The position numbers and the translations under genes are program-made. The notes beneath the pieces are model-generated. The model ran no database searches. It was not told the DNA's origin and was given only the letters and a program-made list of their open reading frames with translations. Positions 22,084 to 35,129 of a stretch of DNA of 64,000 nt are shown one piece after another. The stretch's first letter is position 1. Each line of letters starts with the position of its first letter. Source of the DNA: Acidomyces sp. 'richmondensis' (Eukaryota > Ascomycota > Dothideomycetes > Mycosphaerellales > Teratosphaeriaceae); NCBI GenBank assembly GCA_003545705.1, contig QVLQ01000017.1, positions 248,001 through 312,000 of the forward strand, read 5' to 3'.

Positions 22084-23908
22084 ATGGATTTGTCTTTAGA
22101 GACTAAAGGTTCTGTTGGCGGCTATACTCACGAGCAAACAATCGACGACTTCCTTGCCTTAGAGTTTGATCGCAACTCAGAGAAGTTGAAACCGACCGCT
22201 CATGATGTCCGTGAGATGGAGCTCTTCGGCATCGAGCCCACGTTCAAGCGACGGTTCAAATTTGTAGCTATGGTTGGCTTTGCCAGCACGGTAGTTATGT
22301 GCTGGCAGAATACCCTGGCCACCTTCAGCTTCGCGTTGACAAATGGTGGCACTGGAGGATATTTTTTTACGTATATCTACGGAATGTTTGCATTTGCTTT
22401 TACCTACCTTTCGTTAGCCGAATTAAGCTCCTCGTAAGGGCATCTCTTGATTACTCCTCGCAGTGAAGATCTGAAAGCAACTAATAGAAATACAGATATC
22501 CCACCGCTGGCGGACAATACCAATGGGTGGCGCAATGCGCTCCTCACAAATTTCGAATACCGATCAGCTATTGTGTGGGATGGCTTTGCAGCTTAGCATG
22601 GTTGGGCTATTTGGCCGGTTGCGGTGTTATCATTGGTAACTTGATCCATGATTGTGTCCTGATTTACCACCCAGATTCGTCTGTGGCAAATACCCAATGG
22701 TTTCCTACGCTTTTTGCGATTATCGCTCTCCTGATAGGCGGCCTATTCAACGGAAGACTCTCAAAACAATTTCCTGCTCTCGAAGGAATTATGATAGTGA
22801 TACACATGGCAAGCTGGGTAGCCTTCGTCGTCGTGCTGTGGGTTACATCGCCCATTGGGAACGCCAATGAGGTGCTACTAACATTCAACAACGGTGGTGG
22901 ATGGTCGTCTCCTGCTGGAGCCACACTTATTGGAGTCCTGACTGCGTGCAGTGGCCTTCTTGGATATGACAGTGCCGTACATATGAGTATGTCCTACACA
23001 AGAAGAGAGAATGTGGCCCAGCAGGTTGCTAACAATTGCATAGCGGAGAACGCCAAGGATGCCTCGTACACCATCCCATGGTCTTTGGTGATATCTTACT
23101 TTTTCAATGCAGGAATGGGCTTTGTAGCTGGCGTTACCGTCATTTTCTGCGCTGGAAATCTACAAGAAGTCCTCGACAATGGGACCCAGGCGCCGTTTGT
23201 CACTATCTTCTACAACTCCACTCAAAGCAAAATTGGAACGATACTCATGCTTGTACCTATTATGATGTGCTTTATGTCTTCCCAGATCAGCGAAACGGCT
23301 ACAGCTTGTCGTCAGATCTGGGCTTTCGCACGAGATGATGGCCTCCCATTCTCTCATCGACTCAAATATGTACGAGTGTATCTATCTGCATCTTTGATTT
23401 TGCTCCCTTCACTAATGCACAAGCAGGTTCCCGACGCTGAAGTCCCCCAAACTGCTCTCTGGACTGTCATCGCAGCCACATTTGCAATAACTTGCATCAA
23501 TTTCGGCTCTGCTGTGGGATTTAACGCCATTATCTCACTTGTATCTGTATCTTTGACATGCTCATATGTCATTACTATCTCGTGCGTCCTCTGGCAAAGA
23601 TGGAAGGGTGGAGGTCTGCCACGAGAACGGTTTTCTCTTGGCCGCGCCGGTCCTTACATCAACGTCGCCGCATTATGCACAATGACTCCAATCACAGTTC
23701 TAGCGCCGTGAGTCTTGGTGTTCAGCTTTGTTGACTTTGGTGAAAGCTGACGGTTGTTCACTTCAGATTCCCGCCTGATGCCCAAGTTACTGCCAGCAAC
23801 ATGAACTACGCGGTTATGGTTTTTGGGCTCGTTATCATCTTCTCCGCAGTTTACTATGTTTTGGTAGGAAGAAAGAGATTCGTCCCGACTTTACGAAAGA
23901 GCGAGTAG
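22084..23908 (+). CDS. APC-superfamily permease, choline/GABA/amino-acid (ACT) type, four exons
   Basis: Exons 22084-22433, 22496-23369, 23427-23707 and 23767-23908 total 1,647 nt, 548 residues, matching the usual 510-560. The N-terminus has FGIEPTFKRRFKFVAMVGFAS, the block before helix 1 in Uga4/Hnm1-type permeases, followed by about twelve hydrophobic helices. Helix blocks include YPTAGGQYQWVA, formed across the first intron, and AWLGYLAGCGVIIGNLI. The 57-bp second intron has no frame disruption but would otherwise insert an unconserved stretch between SHRLKY and VPDAEVPQTALW. The last exon supplies the final helix (VMVFGLVIIFSAVYYVLVG). It should import a nitrogenous solute at the plasma membrane; substrate not predictable. 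Confidence 0.88.
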
Positions 23909-25127
23909 AGGCATGTCTATATCGAAAGGGTGATTATGTCGGTATCGAGAATACGATATTGTTTTAGAAGATCTGCTCCCATGGCCGAAAGGCTTTGTAG
24001 GTGATCTTTGTGTCATGCTCGTACCTGTGCATTTATGTTCTGGACATGATTCACTGAGATTTGGTGAATTCTGCTTCTGCATGTGAATCATCGATTACAG
24101 CATTTCTTAGTTCCAGACATCTGCGAACACACAAGTTGAGGTTTTGAAGACCGGTGGCAAGGGTTTTTTAGACGTCTACCATAGCAATAGTTCTCGCGTT
24201 GTTTGTAAGAACCCTGGTTGAAAAAGCATAAGACCGTTCAGAAGATGTTCCGTATCCTATTCGCTTGCTAACTGTATTGTTATATTGAATATGTTACGAT
24301 CATTTGAGGAAACCTCATCGTCACGCTTAAACTCATAAGAGTTTATCGCTTCGTTAGTCTCGCCGACCCTCAAAGATCAGTCACCTGGCGTTCCATGTTG
24401 CAATGCTTCGCAGATGGGAGAACTACTTTTTTTGTTACTCTTGCGATATGAAAATTTCCAGGTCTTCCTCGAACAAATACTCAAAAACTTTAGCCACGGA
24501 TCATGGGGGATCACGTTTAGATATTCCCGTAAATTAATATTACAGGTGTCCATTTGAAGAGTGTTCAGTTCGCCTCATACTGTCCATGAGGATGGCTGCT
24601 CTGAAATATTCGGCGGTCTGATGGCCAGGATTTTAATGGTACCTGCCAACTCTTCGTGACGCGAAGTGCAAAATTACTTCGAGCATTCGTAAGAGCAAAT
24701 GACAAGATGCATGAAATGCGCCCATTTGAGCAAGCCGCTCCAGGTTCAATATATGCTGTGTATTTCGATCTTCATTCGGGGCCCGGTTCGCCATGAGATG
24801 TTGTTTCCAGAGATTTTTCCGATGTTGTTGGGATTCTCAAATGAGATATCGGAATGTCAAATTATTTTCGGGAAAACGTGCTCTTGCGTATCTTTGTGCC
24901 TGAGAATAATAGAATGAAGAGGCACACCTCTTAAGGATCACGAGTAGGGAAAAAACTAGAGTGAAATGGCAGAATCTCATAGCATAGGGGATAAGCATTT
25001 TCTTGGACCACGACATATATCCGTCCCGTCGAGTTCAGATCGCTGCCAGTCGAAAACGCCGCGCTAAAGACACTGATCAAACTATATCGACCCAAATACT
25101 ATAAAAGTCAATTGATCACGCACTTGC
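23909..25127. other. Intergenic, no gene seen
   Basis: About 1.2 kb of AT-rich sequence between two converging genes. Open frames are short and unrelated to known families. No repeat or RNA gene recognised. Confidence 0.5.
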
Positions 25128-27241
25128 TCACATCAATCTTCTCCCAGCCGCTCGCCCTATGCTCCCAGGAGCCTTTACTGGCCCTCCGACTCCAGAAGTG
25201 GTCTTACCACCCAGTGCTGGCGCACTGATATCCCTTCTCTCCTTCATAACCCCAGTACCTTCCAGCATTTGTTTTCGTGGCGTCATATGTCCGGCGGCGA
25301 ACGATTTGGCACGGCCACGGCGATATTCGATGGCAGCTAGAGCCGCAGCGCGGTCGAAAGGAACACTATCACTGATGATTGCCGATGACGGTGGAACATT
25401 CTCTATACCTTCCGGATAGTCGACGTGCACAGACACAGGTTTGCAACGGGTGTGAAATGCATTGGAACTGTTGTTGTTGTGGTGATCGTACGGATAGATG
25501 GTTGATGAAAACGGCTGGTTGTGGTTTGGTCATTCTCGATGGCGATAGGAGTCTGAGGGGCGGTAGGTTCCAATGGGCTAGGTGAATTATGTGTGTTGAT
25601 TTCTCCACCTGCTTCCCCTTCGTTGACAGAAACAGCCTCGATCACAGGCGATGGCGCTACACAAGTTGCTTGACTTCCGGCAGAGTCGGGACGATGGACA
25701 ATCCGGCTCGTGTCGTTTTCTTCCGCATTCAAATTTGCCCTGCCATCTTGTATTTCCGGATTGCTTTGTCCAGCTCTCGGCTTGGACCAATCTGCGGTAT
25801 CACTTTTACAGTTTTTGCGTGCTGCTTCTTCAGACATCGCTCGCGAGTCTATTTGCATACAATCCTTATCATCAAAGTCTCCAGGAAAAGTTAGAGCATT
25901 CTTCATGGTGGCTGTAAGCTGAACTAAAGCAGCCGCTGCTTCACCAGTGAGTGGTAGGCTGAGGCGACTACCATCGTTCGAGGCGTTCATGCACGAGCAA
26001 CATCGGAACTTGCATTCCAGGCTCAAAAACTCCAACATCTCTTCCGCGTGCTCGCGTCTCATCTGCTCTCGCATGAGTTCTTCGCGTAGCCTCGTAGTTT
26101 CTGCACTTCTCCTTGGGGTTACGCCAACATTCTCCTTGTCGTCTGACAGAGGGGAGGGGAGCCGCTTCCTCGGGGGATCGCTTTGCGGGCGTGTTCTGCA
26201 GGTTTGCATCTTCTTCTTGAGAATCCGGCAGGGCAATCAAGCCAGCCGCAGCGACTTGGGCAACTTCGTCTTCCTGGAGACGGGACTTTAAGGCATCCCT
26301 CTCTTCTTCGACAATCTGAAGATTGGCTCGGAGCTTGTCCACTTCCTCCCGTAGCGCTGCAAGCTGATACTGAGCATCAAATACATCTTGCTCCTTCCGT
26401 TGGACGTTGTGCTTTTCCATCTCTAAGCCTGATTGTGTGATTCGAAGGCTATTGCGAGTCGATTTGAGCTCTTCCTGAAGCTTAATGACGGTGGATGAAG
26501 ATTTGTAGGCTTCTTTCCGCGCCTTTCGCAATTCCTTCTCGTAGACTGCCGATTGTGATGCGTGCTGATCCTTCGCGCTCGCGAATTCTTCCTGTTCTAT
26601 GAGTCAGTACTCCGTATTACAAGCGCTTCCTCTGGGCCTGCGATTTATACCATGACGACCTCCAGCCTTTTCGCCACCCTCCGCTCCCGTTCCCTGCTCT
26701 CTTCAACATCTCTTTTTGACCGTCTCAGATCTTCGCGAAGCCTACGCACATCGCTTTCTGCCTCTTCACGTGCAATCTGCGCACGTCGTAATTCCGCGTC
26801 GTGCTTTCGCCTCCGCTCAACACTCTCGGCGTCGCGATCGCGAACATCGAGGTGTTCGAAGCGTTTTACGAGCCCTTGGACATCGCTGTTAGTCCGTACA
26901 TGAGCCCGTAGCGCTTTGAATTCGGGGAGGGATGGAGATTGTGGGACACCGCCGGGCGGCGGAAAGGCCGAAACGGGCTGGTTGTTAGACGAACTCGTGG
27001 CGTGGTAATCGGCGAACAGATTGGCCCGTCGCGTCGGAGAAGAAGAGAATGATGATGATGATGATGATGATGTAACCGCTTCTTTGCCTGCAAGCGTAAA
27101 TTCTGCGTCGTTGGTCTTTGATGACTTGCCTGCCATGGATGAAGTCGACAGTGGGCGCACGTGGTTGACGCGTTCGGGGGACGGCGCGTTCAACGCTTGC
27201 GGTCCTCTTTGGTGCTCTGGCCGGGCAGTTAACACGTCCAT
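25128..27241 (-). CDS. Fungal coiled-coil protein of unknown function, with two apparent frameshifts
   Basis: Exon 1 (27241-26651) and exon 2 (from 26591) join across a 59-bp intron and encode long charged coiled-coil helices (for example ESVERRRKHDAELRRAQIA, then RKARKEAYKSSSTVIKLQEE). After the conserved ALPDSQEEDANLQN the frame must move by one base at a five-G run (26172-26176 on the plus strand) to continue into the conserved segment HAEEMLEFLSLECKFRCCSC. It must move back near 25440 to reach the conserved C-terminus RRGRAKSFAAGHMTPRKQM and ERRDISAP. Related fungal proteins carry these blocks in the same order in one frame. I see no intron that explains either shift. A serine run near residue 60 comes from a GAT repeat at 27048-27071. 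The start could also be ATG 36 codons inside. Confidence 0.7.
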
Positions 27242-29368
27242 AGCTAGCCAAGAAGATACCTATACTCGAGCGAAACACAATGTCCTTGTAAAACCACGGC
27301 GTTCGCCAGTTCTGTAAGTGAAGAGCTTCCCGGCCTTCACTGTCGTGCGGGGCGTTTGTTTACGCTAGCCAGCCCCGACAACCGGCTCGGCCCTTTCCGC
27401 GTTTGATTCGAATTTTGGTCTGAGATGATTACGCATTCATCTCACGACCAGAAATCGACCGACGACCTGATATGAGGTGTTAACCGCGCCAGACTTGCCC
27501 TTTCTTGGAATTTGCTGCCGAGCAGCGGATGATCTTGTGTGAACGACTCCGGGCGGGCAACCATTGTGTCACTGGCGGCTAGAGCATCTACTTCGGCGCG
27601 GACGATGACGCCTTTCCAAGTCTACCCATCTTTTTTGATGCCTATGCTGCTGGCTACTCTTCGGCTGAGAGAGTACTGCCAGGCATCTACGGTCACTGGT
27701 ATACAACTGCTGCTCCTGGTAGCTCTGCCGATCGCCAAATGCCCTCAACATCATCCTTGCTTGCAGAGAGATCCGCCGTATGGCCAGCCGCGTTCTTAAT
27801 CGCACGAACGCCTCCTATTCCCTGATTCTGTTATTGTGCTGTTCTGCCTCCATCTCTTGTAGCCGTTCTAAAGTCAGCCTGTGAAGTTGATCACACCCGA
27901 CACCAACTGTTCTGGAGCTTGGGAGCAGTCGCCCGTCAATGACACTACTATTACTGCTACCAGGCCTTCGAGGCTCAACAATGCAAATGCAGCTCTGTTA
28001 GATATGTTGGGAGTATTACGCCAGCGACTGGTAATTTCACCGAACATGCTTCTCGAGGCAATTTGAGCATTGGCCTACACATCCTACGCCCGCTCAATCA
28101 GAAGCAGCGGAATGCCAATCCAACTGCCAGCACCTCAATCATCAAGTACGGGCAGGACTCGTCATTGCCAAGATTAGGATGTGAATAACCTAATCCGGAC
28201 TTGCGGAGAGGGAAGAATTGGCAAAGAGGCTCAAGGGTGATCGGTTGCCCGATGTGGGGTTCAAATATGGGTGAAAGTTGACTCGTCTGCTACGTGCCCA
28301 GATGCAATGAGTGAGTGCTTGGAATGTAGACATTGTTCGTCTGCCAAGCTTCCAGCCCATGCGTACATGCGTCCTTACACATAACGGCCACCATTCCACC
28401 ACTGACCACGATTATGTCGTTCGGCCTGATCTGTGTCAGACTGAATGCAAAATTTCTGCACAGCAGTCTCTGTTGAGAACTGCCGCTGCCCAGCACGAGC
28501 AACCGCATGGTCGGTTGCAAGGCAAATGTCGACTCAATTATCGCCAACACGTATCCCGCGACTCACGCATCGGGAGCAGATATAGCACCCGACTCTTGCA
28601 CAGCGCCGCCCTTGATCAGATGAGTGGCTTGCATCCACGGATCCACCGGCACATTTGACGATGAAAAGGGTCCTCAGATGCAGGGACAGTCGAGTGCAGG
28701 GAGGAAAAAGACGGCGGAAGGGAAGGACGAGTGCGCAAGGTGAGATGACCACGCGACGGATTGACGCTTGCCGGCGGATGGATACGGGGCTGTCGGTGGA
28801 ATTGCTTTTTCGCTTGTCGGAAGCCTTTCATCCCATGTCTCCTGATAACACTGTACCCAGCTAGGAAGGCAGACTAGTCCATCGCGCCCATGTATGCAGG
28901 GTATGGTGCTGCAAGTCCGGTGATCCAGCGAAATTCTACGTGATCCGGCCCTTGAACTTGTCAGCTCATGCTTCCCATCGGACAATCCGGGGATATGCGT
29001 TGCTGTGGGTATTGCCAAGTTGAGCTGAGCTTGGTAAATTCTTGATCTGTCTTCAGTTTTCCTTCGACCGGCCTAATAATAACAAGTAATTCGGGGGGGA
29101 AGCGTAGGGATACGAGCCAAGCAAATACACGGTCGCGCTTTCGTCCAATTGGCGAGACGGCTTCCTTCGTTCTCGATCGTTCGGGCTCAGCCACCAGCTA
29201 CCATTCGATGGGGGGCCACGGGTAGGTTGGCGTTTGTGTCAGCACTCAGTGTAGATCTCTCCTGGCTCTCCTTGCCATCGCTTCTGAATGTATTCGCGCA
29301 TCATCTCCATGTTCACTCGTTCGCATTCCTGTCGCTACAGTAAGAAGGAGCCATAGCCATTCTCCACC
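27242..29368. other. Long intergenic region, no gene seen
   Basis: About 2.1 kb between divergent genes. Several open frames of 60-115 codons exist on both strands but none resembles a family, and none shows splice-linked conserved blocks. It probably holds two promoters and possibly a non-coding or decayed gene I cannot recognise. Confidence 0.4.
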
Positions 29369-30798
29369 ATGCGCCTTTCACCCCTCCTTGGGGCCGGCTT
29401 GCTGGGGCTCGGTGCGCGACTGGCGCATGCGATCAGCCTCGATATCACCAGCTCCGAGTCCCTCAAGAGCGCGTCTAGCACGGTCGCATACGGCATGATG
29501 TCGTATTACAGTGGGAATCAATCGGGAAACGTGCCTGGAAACCTCCCTCCGCCGTATTACTGGTGGGAATGCGGCGGCATGTTTGGACACATGGTCGAGT
29601 ACTGGTACTACACAGGAGACACGAGCTATAACGAGGCAACCACGCAAGCCTTGGTGTGGCAGGCCGGCAGCGATGGCTCGTTCATGCCCGCGAACCAAAC
29701 GCAAGATGAAGGAAACGATGACCAAGTCTTCTGGGGCTTCGCAGCAATGACCGCTGCAGAGCTCAACTATCCGGCCGCTGGTGGCGGAGCACCGAGTTGG
29801 TTATCGATGGCTCAGGCGGTGTTCAATACCCAAGCCAATCGGTGGGACACCAGTACCTGTGGCGGCGGTCTGCGATGGCAGATATACCAGTTGAACAGTG
29901 GATACAATTACAAGAACCCCGCCGCCAATGGCGGCTTCTTCCAGCTCGCCGCTCGGCTGGCGAGGTATACAGGGAATCAATCGTACATCACTTGGGCTGA
30001 GAAGGTGAGTCGAGAGATCGGAGAAGAATTTCAGAGGCGTGCTGACTGTCCAAGGAATGGGACTGGTTCTCCAGTTCGGTTCTCTTCGATAGCTCATCAT
30101 TCAACATCAATGATGGGACGAATGTCGACCAGAATTGCACTTCGGCGGATCATTTGCAGTGGTCGTATAACTACGGGCTGTATATTGCCGGCATGGCATA
30201 TCTCTATAACCATACTCAGGATCAAAAATGGTTGACGCCGATGCAAGGCCTCTTGAACCATTGCCTCAATGAATTTTTCCCCCAAAACAAAGTGATGCAA
30301 GAAGTACAATGCGAAAGTACGAATAACTGCGATGCTGACCAGTTGAGCTTCAAGAGCTTCATGATGCGTTGGCTGGCATTGACAGCCCAATTAGTCCCGA
30401 GCACTGCGAGTACGATCTGGCCATACCTCCAGGCTTGTGCTCAAGCTGCCGCAGGGCAATGCGATGGTGGGTCTGACGGTGTGACCTGTGGGTTCAAGTG
30501 GACACAGACAACGTGGGACGGCACCTATGGCGTCGGTCAACAGATGGATGCCTTGGCGGCTTTCGGCGCAAACCTGATTACGTTGGACAATCTGAAGCCG
30601 CCTTACACGAGTGACAACGGTGGGACATCGAAAGGGAACCCGAGCGCCGGGACAGGTACGACGGATGGTAACGTAGGAAAGCCAGGGGTTGCCACCAGGG
30701 TAATCACCACGGGTGATCGAGCGGGAGCTGGCATACTAACTGCGTTATCTCTGATATTAACGCTCGGCGGCGCCACTTGGATGGTTATTGGGAAATGA
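29369..30798 (+). CDS. DCW1: GH76 mannan endo-1,6-alpha-mannosidase, Dfg5/Dcw1 type, two exons
   Basis: Exons 29369-30004 and 30055-30798 (50-bp intron) give 459 residues. A signal peptide ends near residue 21 (LGARLAHA). The catalytic acid pair of GH76 lies in EGNDDQVFWGFAAMTAAEL (D117, D118). Aromatic-rich blocks such as YYWWECGGMFGHMVEYWYY and the GGLRWQIY segment are typical. Several N-glycosylation sequons occur. The C-terminus is a Ser/Thr/Gly-rich stalk followed by a hydrophobic tail (ILTALSLILTLGGATWMVIG), as for a GPI anchor. Dfg5 and Dcw1 are thought to transfer GPI proteins into the cell wall. DCW1 versus DFG5 cannot be settled from sequence alone. Confidence 0.93.
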
Positions 30799-31169
30799 AA
30801 TGTCTATGTACATATACCCGTGATAAATGTAACCATCGGGCCTGATAACGCATTCCTGTTCGGGTCTAGCCTTGGACGCGCGGTGCCGCCTGTGTCGCTA
30901 TTCCTCTAGCCAGTTAGCAAGCTAGTTGGTAGCGAGATCACAGCCACTTACAGCACTGAAGGCATTGATCGGCTGATGGGAGGGAGGGGGGAAGAGATAG
31001 AATCGGGCCTTCCATACAAATACATGTGAGTCCGCCGAGTCGTTCGTGGGTCAGTCCGTTAAGCCGCTCTTCCCAGGTTCGGCCTTCGTTTGCACAGTGT
31101 TCCACAACATCCTTTTGTTTTTTCCCACCAACCTCGCACCTTTTCGTCGACGGTGCTGTCTCACTCCCC
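30799..31169. other. Intergenic, permease promoter
   Basis: 371 bp between two plus-strand genes; presumably the terminator of the GH76 gene and the promoter of the permease. Nothing else recognised. Confidence 0.5.
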
Positions 31170-33183
31170 ATGGACAACGAGAAGGCAGTCAAGTACGATG
31201 TGGGAGGGCCGGACTACAGTCCTCACGTACATGAAGATGATGCGGTCGAGTCCGGCGATGTCAACCCGCTCAAGCGAGGCCTTGAGAGCCGCCATATGCA
31301 GATGATTGCGATTGTGAGTCGATCCACGATGCCGCCTGCATCCCGGCAGCATGACGCTGCGCTCTGTTCTTGGGCGTGAAATTGCGATGTCGACATGTTT
31401 TGGAGAGACGTAAGGACTGATTCATGGCTCACGTGACAGGGCGGCGCCATTGGAGCAGGTCTGTTCGTTGGCTCCGGCCAGGCCCTCCAAGAAGGAGGTC
31501 CAGCGCCTCTCGTGATCAATTATCTCATTGTCGGGGTGTTAATGCTCTGCACGATGCTGTCGCTAGGAGAGCTGGCTGTAATGTACCCCATCAACGGAGC
31601 GTACTACGAATATACCGCTCGTTTCTGCGACCCGTCGTGGGGTTTCGCCATCGGCTGGCTTTATGCGATCAGCTGGATGCTTACATTGTGCGTATATTCA
31701 GGCGATTGCTGCGTTTGGAAATCCTGATGCTGACTGTCGTACGTACAGGCCGTTCGAAATCACCGCTGCAAGTTTGACGGTGGAGTTTTGGTCTACAACC
31801 TTTAACCCAGCCTACTTGGTGACCATTTATCTTGTCGCATTGATCATAATCCAAGTGTTTGGTGTTCGGGGGTGAGTACAAGATAAGCAGTCAAAGGTCC
31901 GCCAAGCAAGGGCTAATGTTCAGCCAGATATGGCGAGGTTGAATACGTTCTCGCAATAGTCAAAATCATTGCTTGCACTGGTTTGATTCTATTGGGTGTC
32001 ATTATTAACTGCGGCGGTGTTCCCACACAGACGACTGGATACATCGGTGCAAGATACTGGTACGACCCCGGTGCGTTCGCCAATGGTTTCAAGGGCTACT
32101 GTGCCGTCTTTGTCAACGCGGTAAGTTCCACTTAACATTTGCAATTCGTGCGTATGGGCATCTCTGCTGACAACTCGATTCAGGCGTTTGCGTACAGTGG
32201 TACTGAATTAGTTGGCCTTGCCGCAGCCGAGTCCAGGAATCCTCTGAAGGCACTTCCGAAAGCCACAAAGCAGGTTTTGTTCCGCGTTGCCTTCTTCTAC
32301 GTGGTAAATTTGTTCATTGTCGGTCTCAATGTTCCATACACCAATAACCAACTCCTGGGTTCTGGATCCGCAGGCGCTGCGGGGGTGGATGTGAAGGCTA
32401 GCCCATTCGTTATTGCCATAGAACTCGCACATATCAAGGTCTTGCCATCCATCATCAACGCAGTCGTCATGATCTCCACCCTGAGCGTGGCGAACTCATG
32501 CACATATGGATCTACCAGGACTTTGCAGGCATTAGCCTTGACTGGACGCGCGCCGAGGTTCTTCACCTACGTTGATCGTCAAGGTCGTCCTCTTTGGTGC
32601 GTTGTTCTTCAAGTCGTCGTCGGATTTATTGCGTATATTCAGCTCGCTTCTTCTGGCCTAACGGTATTCGACTGGCTCCTAGCTATCGGCAGTTTGGCGG
32701 CATTGATCATGTATTTCAGCATCAATGTATCGCATATCCGCTTTCGACGTGCGATGAAACTACAAAACCGTGACATGGTGGAGATCCCTTGGAAGTCGCC
32801 GCTCGGTGTGGCGGGTAGCTACGTTGGGGCTTTCCTCTGTGCCGTCTGCATCCTTGCCGTGTTTTATTCTGCGCTTTATGTAAGCTTACTCGGTGGAATC
32901 TTGATCTGATCAATAAATGAGAAATGCTAACACATTATCGCAGCCTCCTGGTGTAGATACGCCGACTGTGGAAGGTTTCTTCGAGACTTTCATCTCCGGG
33001 CCTTTTGTGCTTGTACTCTTCATTTTCTGGAAGGTGGTGAAGCGTGAGTGGTGGTTCATGGTGGATCTCCGTAATGTCGACCTGGACACTGGCAGACGAT
33101 TCCCAGGGCAAGAGTTCTTACCCCCGCCGGAAGACGAGAAGCAGTACCCGTTCTGGAAGCGAGCGTACAAGGCGGTCTTTTGA
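31170..33183 (+). CDS. Amino-acid permease, yeast AAT family, six exons
   Basis: Exons 31170-31313, 31440-31687, 31749-31871, 31928-32120, 32184-32879 and 32944-33183 total 1,644 nt and 547 residues. The first helix carries GGAIGAGLFVGSG and the second MLSLGELAVMYPINGAYYEY, both hallmarks of yeast amino-acid permeases (Gap1, Dip5 and relatives). The exon 4-5 join gives AFAYSGTELVGLAAAESRNP, the conserved helix 6 block. About twelve helices are present and the C-terminal cytosolic tail reads WPFWKRAYK-like (YPFWKRAYKAVF). It should be a proton-coupled importer at the plasma membrane; substrate range unknown. Intron phases all agree and the gene is intact. Confidence 0.93.
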
Positions 33184-33965
33184 AATGGCATTGGGCTTTG
33201 AGACTGTACGTTAATGCACGTGTCTATGTCTATGTACATCGTTGCTCTATGCCACTCGGCAGTCTGCCCCGCGTGATACACTCTACCACGTGATACATGA
33301 CATCAGTTGAACAACTCAGACATATTTTAACAATTGGTATCTCACTAATCAAGATGATGAAATTTATCTAAGCCAAAATGTGCAGCAAGCGTAGCATAAG
33401 ACGCTTTAGAAGACCAAGACAAAAATACGCAAGAAAACTTCTGGCCACTCATCTCGACCTCAATAAAACAAATTATGATATCACTCACTTTATCCGATAT
33501 ACAGATCTGTAACCATGCTCACCACATGGATGTGAATGCCAGTAGCGTGCCAAATATAATCAAGGGTCTTACACTCCGGTAGCATGCTTCACTGCCGAAC
33601 CGGTCACACCACCAAGCCGGCAGGCGGAAGCGGTGGTGGCACACCTGCCACGGTAGCTGAGCTTTCCGACACACACACACACAAAGTTACATAGCGAACA
33701 CAGACAGACAGACACACAGATAGACAGACAGACAGACATTATATTCTTGTACATGTAGGTACACACACGTATCATCATTCACCTTTCAGACCTGCATGCA
33801 TGACCCAGAAGAGCCTACACACACAAACGTACACCCAGACACCCAGACAGCCAGACAGGCCGGCCTTGTATCATATGCTAATGCGACGTTCACTGATCTA
33901 CTGAGCTGGTTGCCTACTCGACCTACGCGTGATACGCTCCCTTCCAGGGACGACGGACACTCAGG
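33184..33965. repeat. Gene-free border with microsatellites
   Basis: About 780 bp between the permease and the transposon stack. An (AC)n tract lies near 33669-33683, and a (GACA)n-rich tract near 33701-33738 with ACAC/CAGA variants continuing to about 33860. No gene recognised. Confidence 0.7.
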
Positions 33966-34752
33966 ACGTCCTACTCCACGACAGTAGCGGAATCGCTTTC
34001 CCACTAGCGCTGATGCACTTAATCGCGGTTATCCACTCTTGCCGGCCGGAAATGACCTTCTAGCTTAAGTTTTCTCGTATATTAACAAGTACCCTTGATA
34101 ACTAGCTCTCGCCGACTGCGAAACCGGACTCGTCTATATTGTAAATACAGTCTAGTACGTATTAATATTAGAAGCGGATTTCCGTAACTGCTTCAAACTA
34201 TATCTTTACAACCTCAAGACTTAGTGCCTTATACTATACACCCTCTATTTTTCGAGTCTATACTCCTTAAATCTCGGAATATCGCTTTCAAAAGCGATTA
34301 AGCTAGCTCTTATTAATCGGTCGATTGTAGGAGGGTGGAACGCTTGCAAGCTAGTATCGGCTACGGCGGATTTCTTCGGCCATTTTCATAGCTAAAGCAG
34401 GAGGCGCAGGAAAACCGGTACTTATAAGCTATATAATCTATTATACTAATATCCTTTCTTCGGCGTTTAAGAGAATTTGTCGATACTCGTATGAAATAGA
34501 CCGTAGAAGCCGTCCGGCTATCCGGTACTGTAGAGTCTGGTAAGGAATGTTAAATGCACCTGAACACGCTCGAATTGAGGTAAATTCGCCCGCTCTATAT
34601 GCTGTAATAGCGTGTTGTATATCGGATTCGGTATACGTATCGAAATCGTATATAGTTACGTCTATTGTAAGTATAATACATAGTAGAAGCAAAGGAGTAA
34701 GGATTTTGTGGCTCGCTTAACGAGGTGGCTCGGTAAGCCATGAATTACATTA
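33966..34752 (-). mobile_element. Truncated pogo-like DNA transposon (one end only)
   Basis: Reading leftwards from 34752, the tip TAATGTAATTCATGGC is followed by a transposase N-terminus (DIQHAITAYRAGEFTSIRA, 34441-34640) with the HTH plan of pogo/Fot proteins. The DDE block NIDESGFAVGES follows near 34130 and EWITAIKCISASGKAIP near 34040. The frame has TAG stops, and the sequence ends abruptly at about 33966, before the second catalytic block. No left inverted repeat is present. The motif CGAGCCAC repeats at 17 bp in the end repeat (see findings). Confidence 0.75.
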
Positions 34753-35129
34753 TACCTAGATATTTCTAGAGCTTTTAATAACGTAGTATATAAAAGGCTT
34801 ATCTATAATCTGAAGACAAAGGGTTTCCTAATAATAATTATAGGGTTTGTCTAGTCCTTCTTATAAGACAGGATAATATGCCTAAAGTTAGGAGAATATG
34901 AAGACTAGCTAAGGCTATAACTTACTAGGATACCCTAGGGTTCTCCCCTGTTACCTATCCTCTTCCTTCTATTCGCCTTAATACTCCTTCTACTACTAGT
35001 CGAAGGACTAACAATAGCCCTTAGCTTTATAGATAATACTAATATCCTTTCTTTTAGAAAGACAATAGAAGAGAACTGTTAAAGGCTTAAGGCAGTATAT
35101 GCTAAGTGCCTAAGATAGGCAGCCTACTA
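34753..35129 (+). mobile_element. Tad1-like LINE reverse transcriptase, fragment 1
   Basis: The plus-strand frame reads LDISRAFNNVVYKRLIYNL, then GIP*GSPLLPILFLLF and IALSFIDNTNILSF, the palm-domain order of a Tad1/I-like LINE reverse transcriptase. The catalytic FVDDTN motif has become FIDNTN, and several TAG stops fit TGG or CAG decay. The reading frame continues in fragments 2 and 3 after removing the intervening transposons. Confidence 0.85.

Noticed and set aside
27242..29368. Possible genes in the 2.1-kb gap
   Set aside because: Checked frames on both strands for conserved blocks joined by GT..AG introns and found none that I could support.
33664..33860. Regular short repeats resembling an array
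   Set aside because: These are AC and GACA microsatellites without unique spacers of constant length, in a eukaryotic genome; not a CRISPR array.
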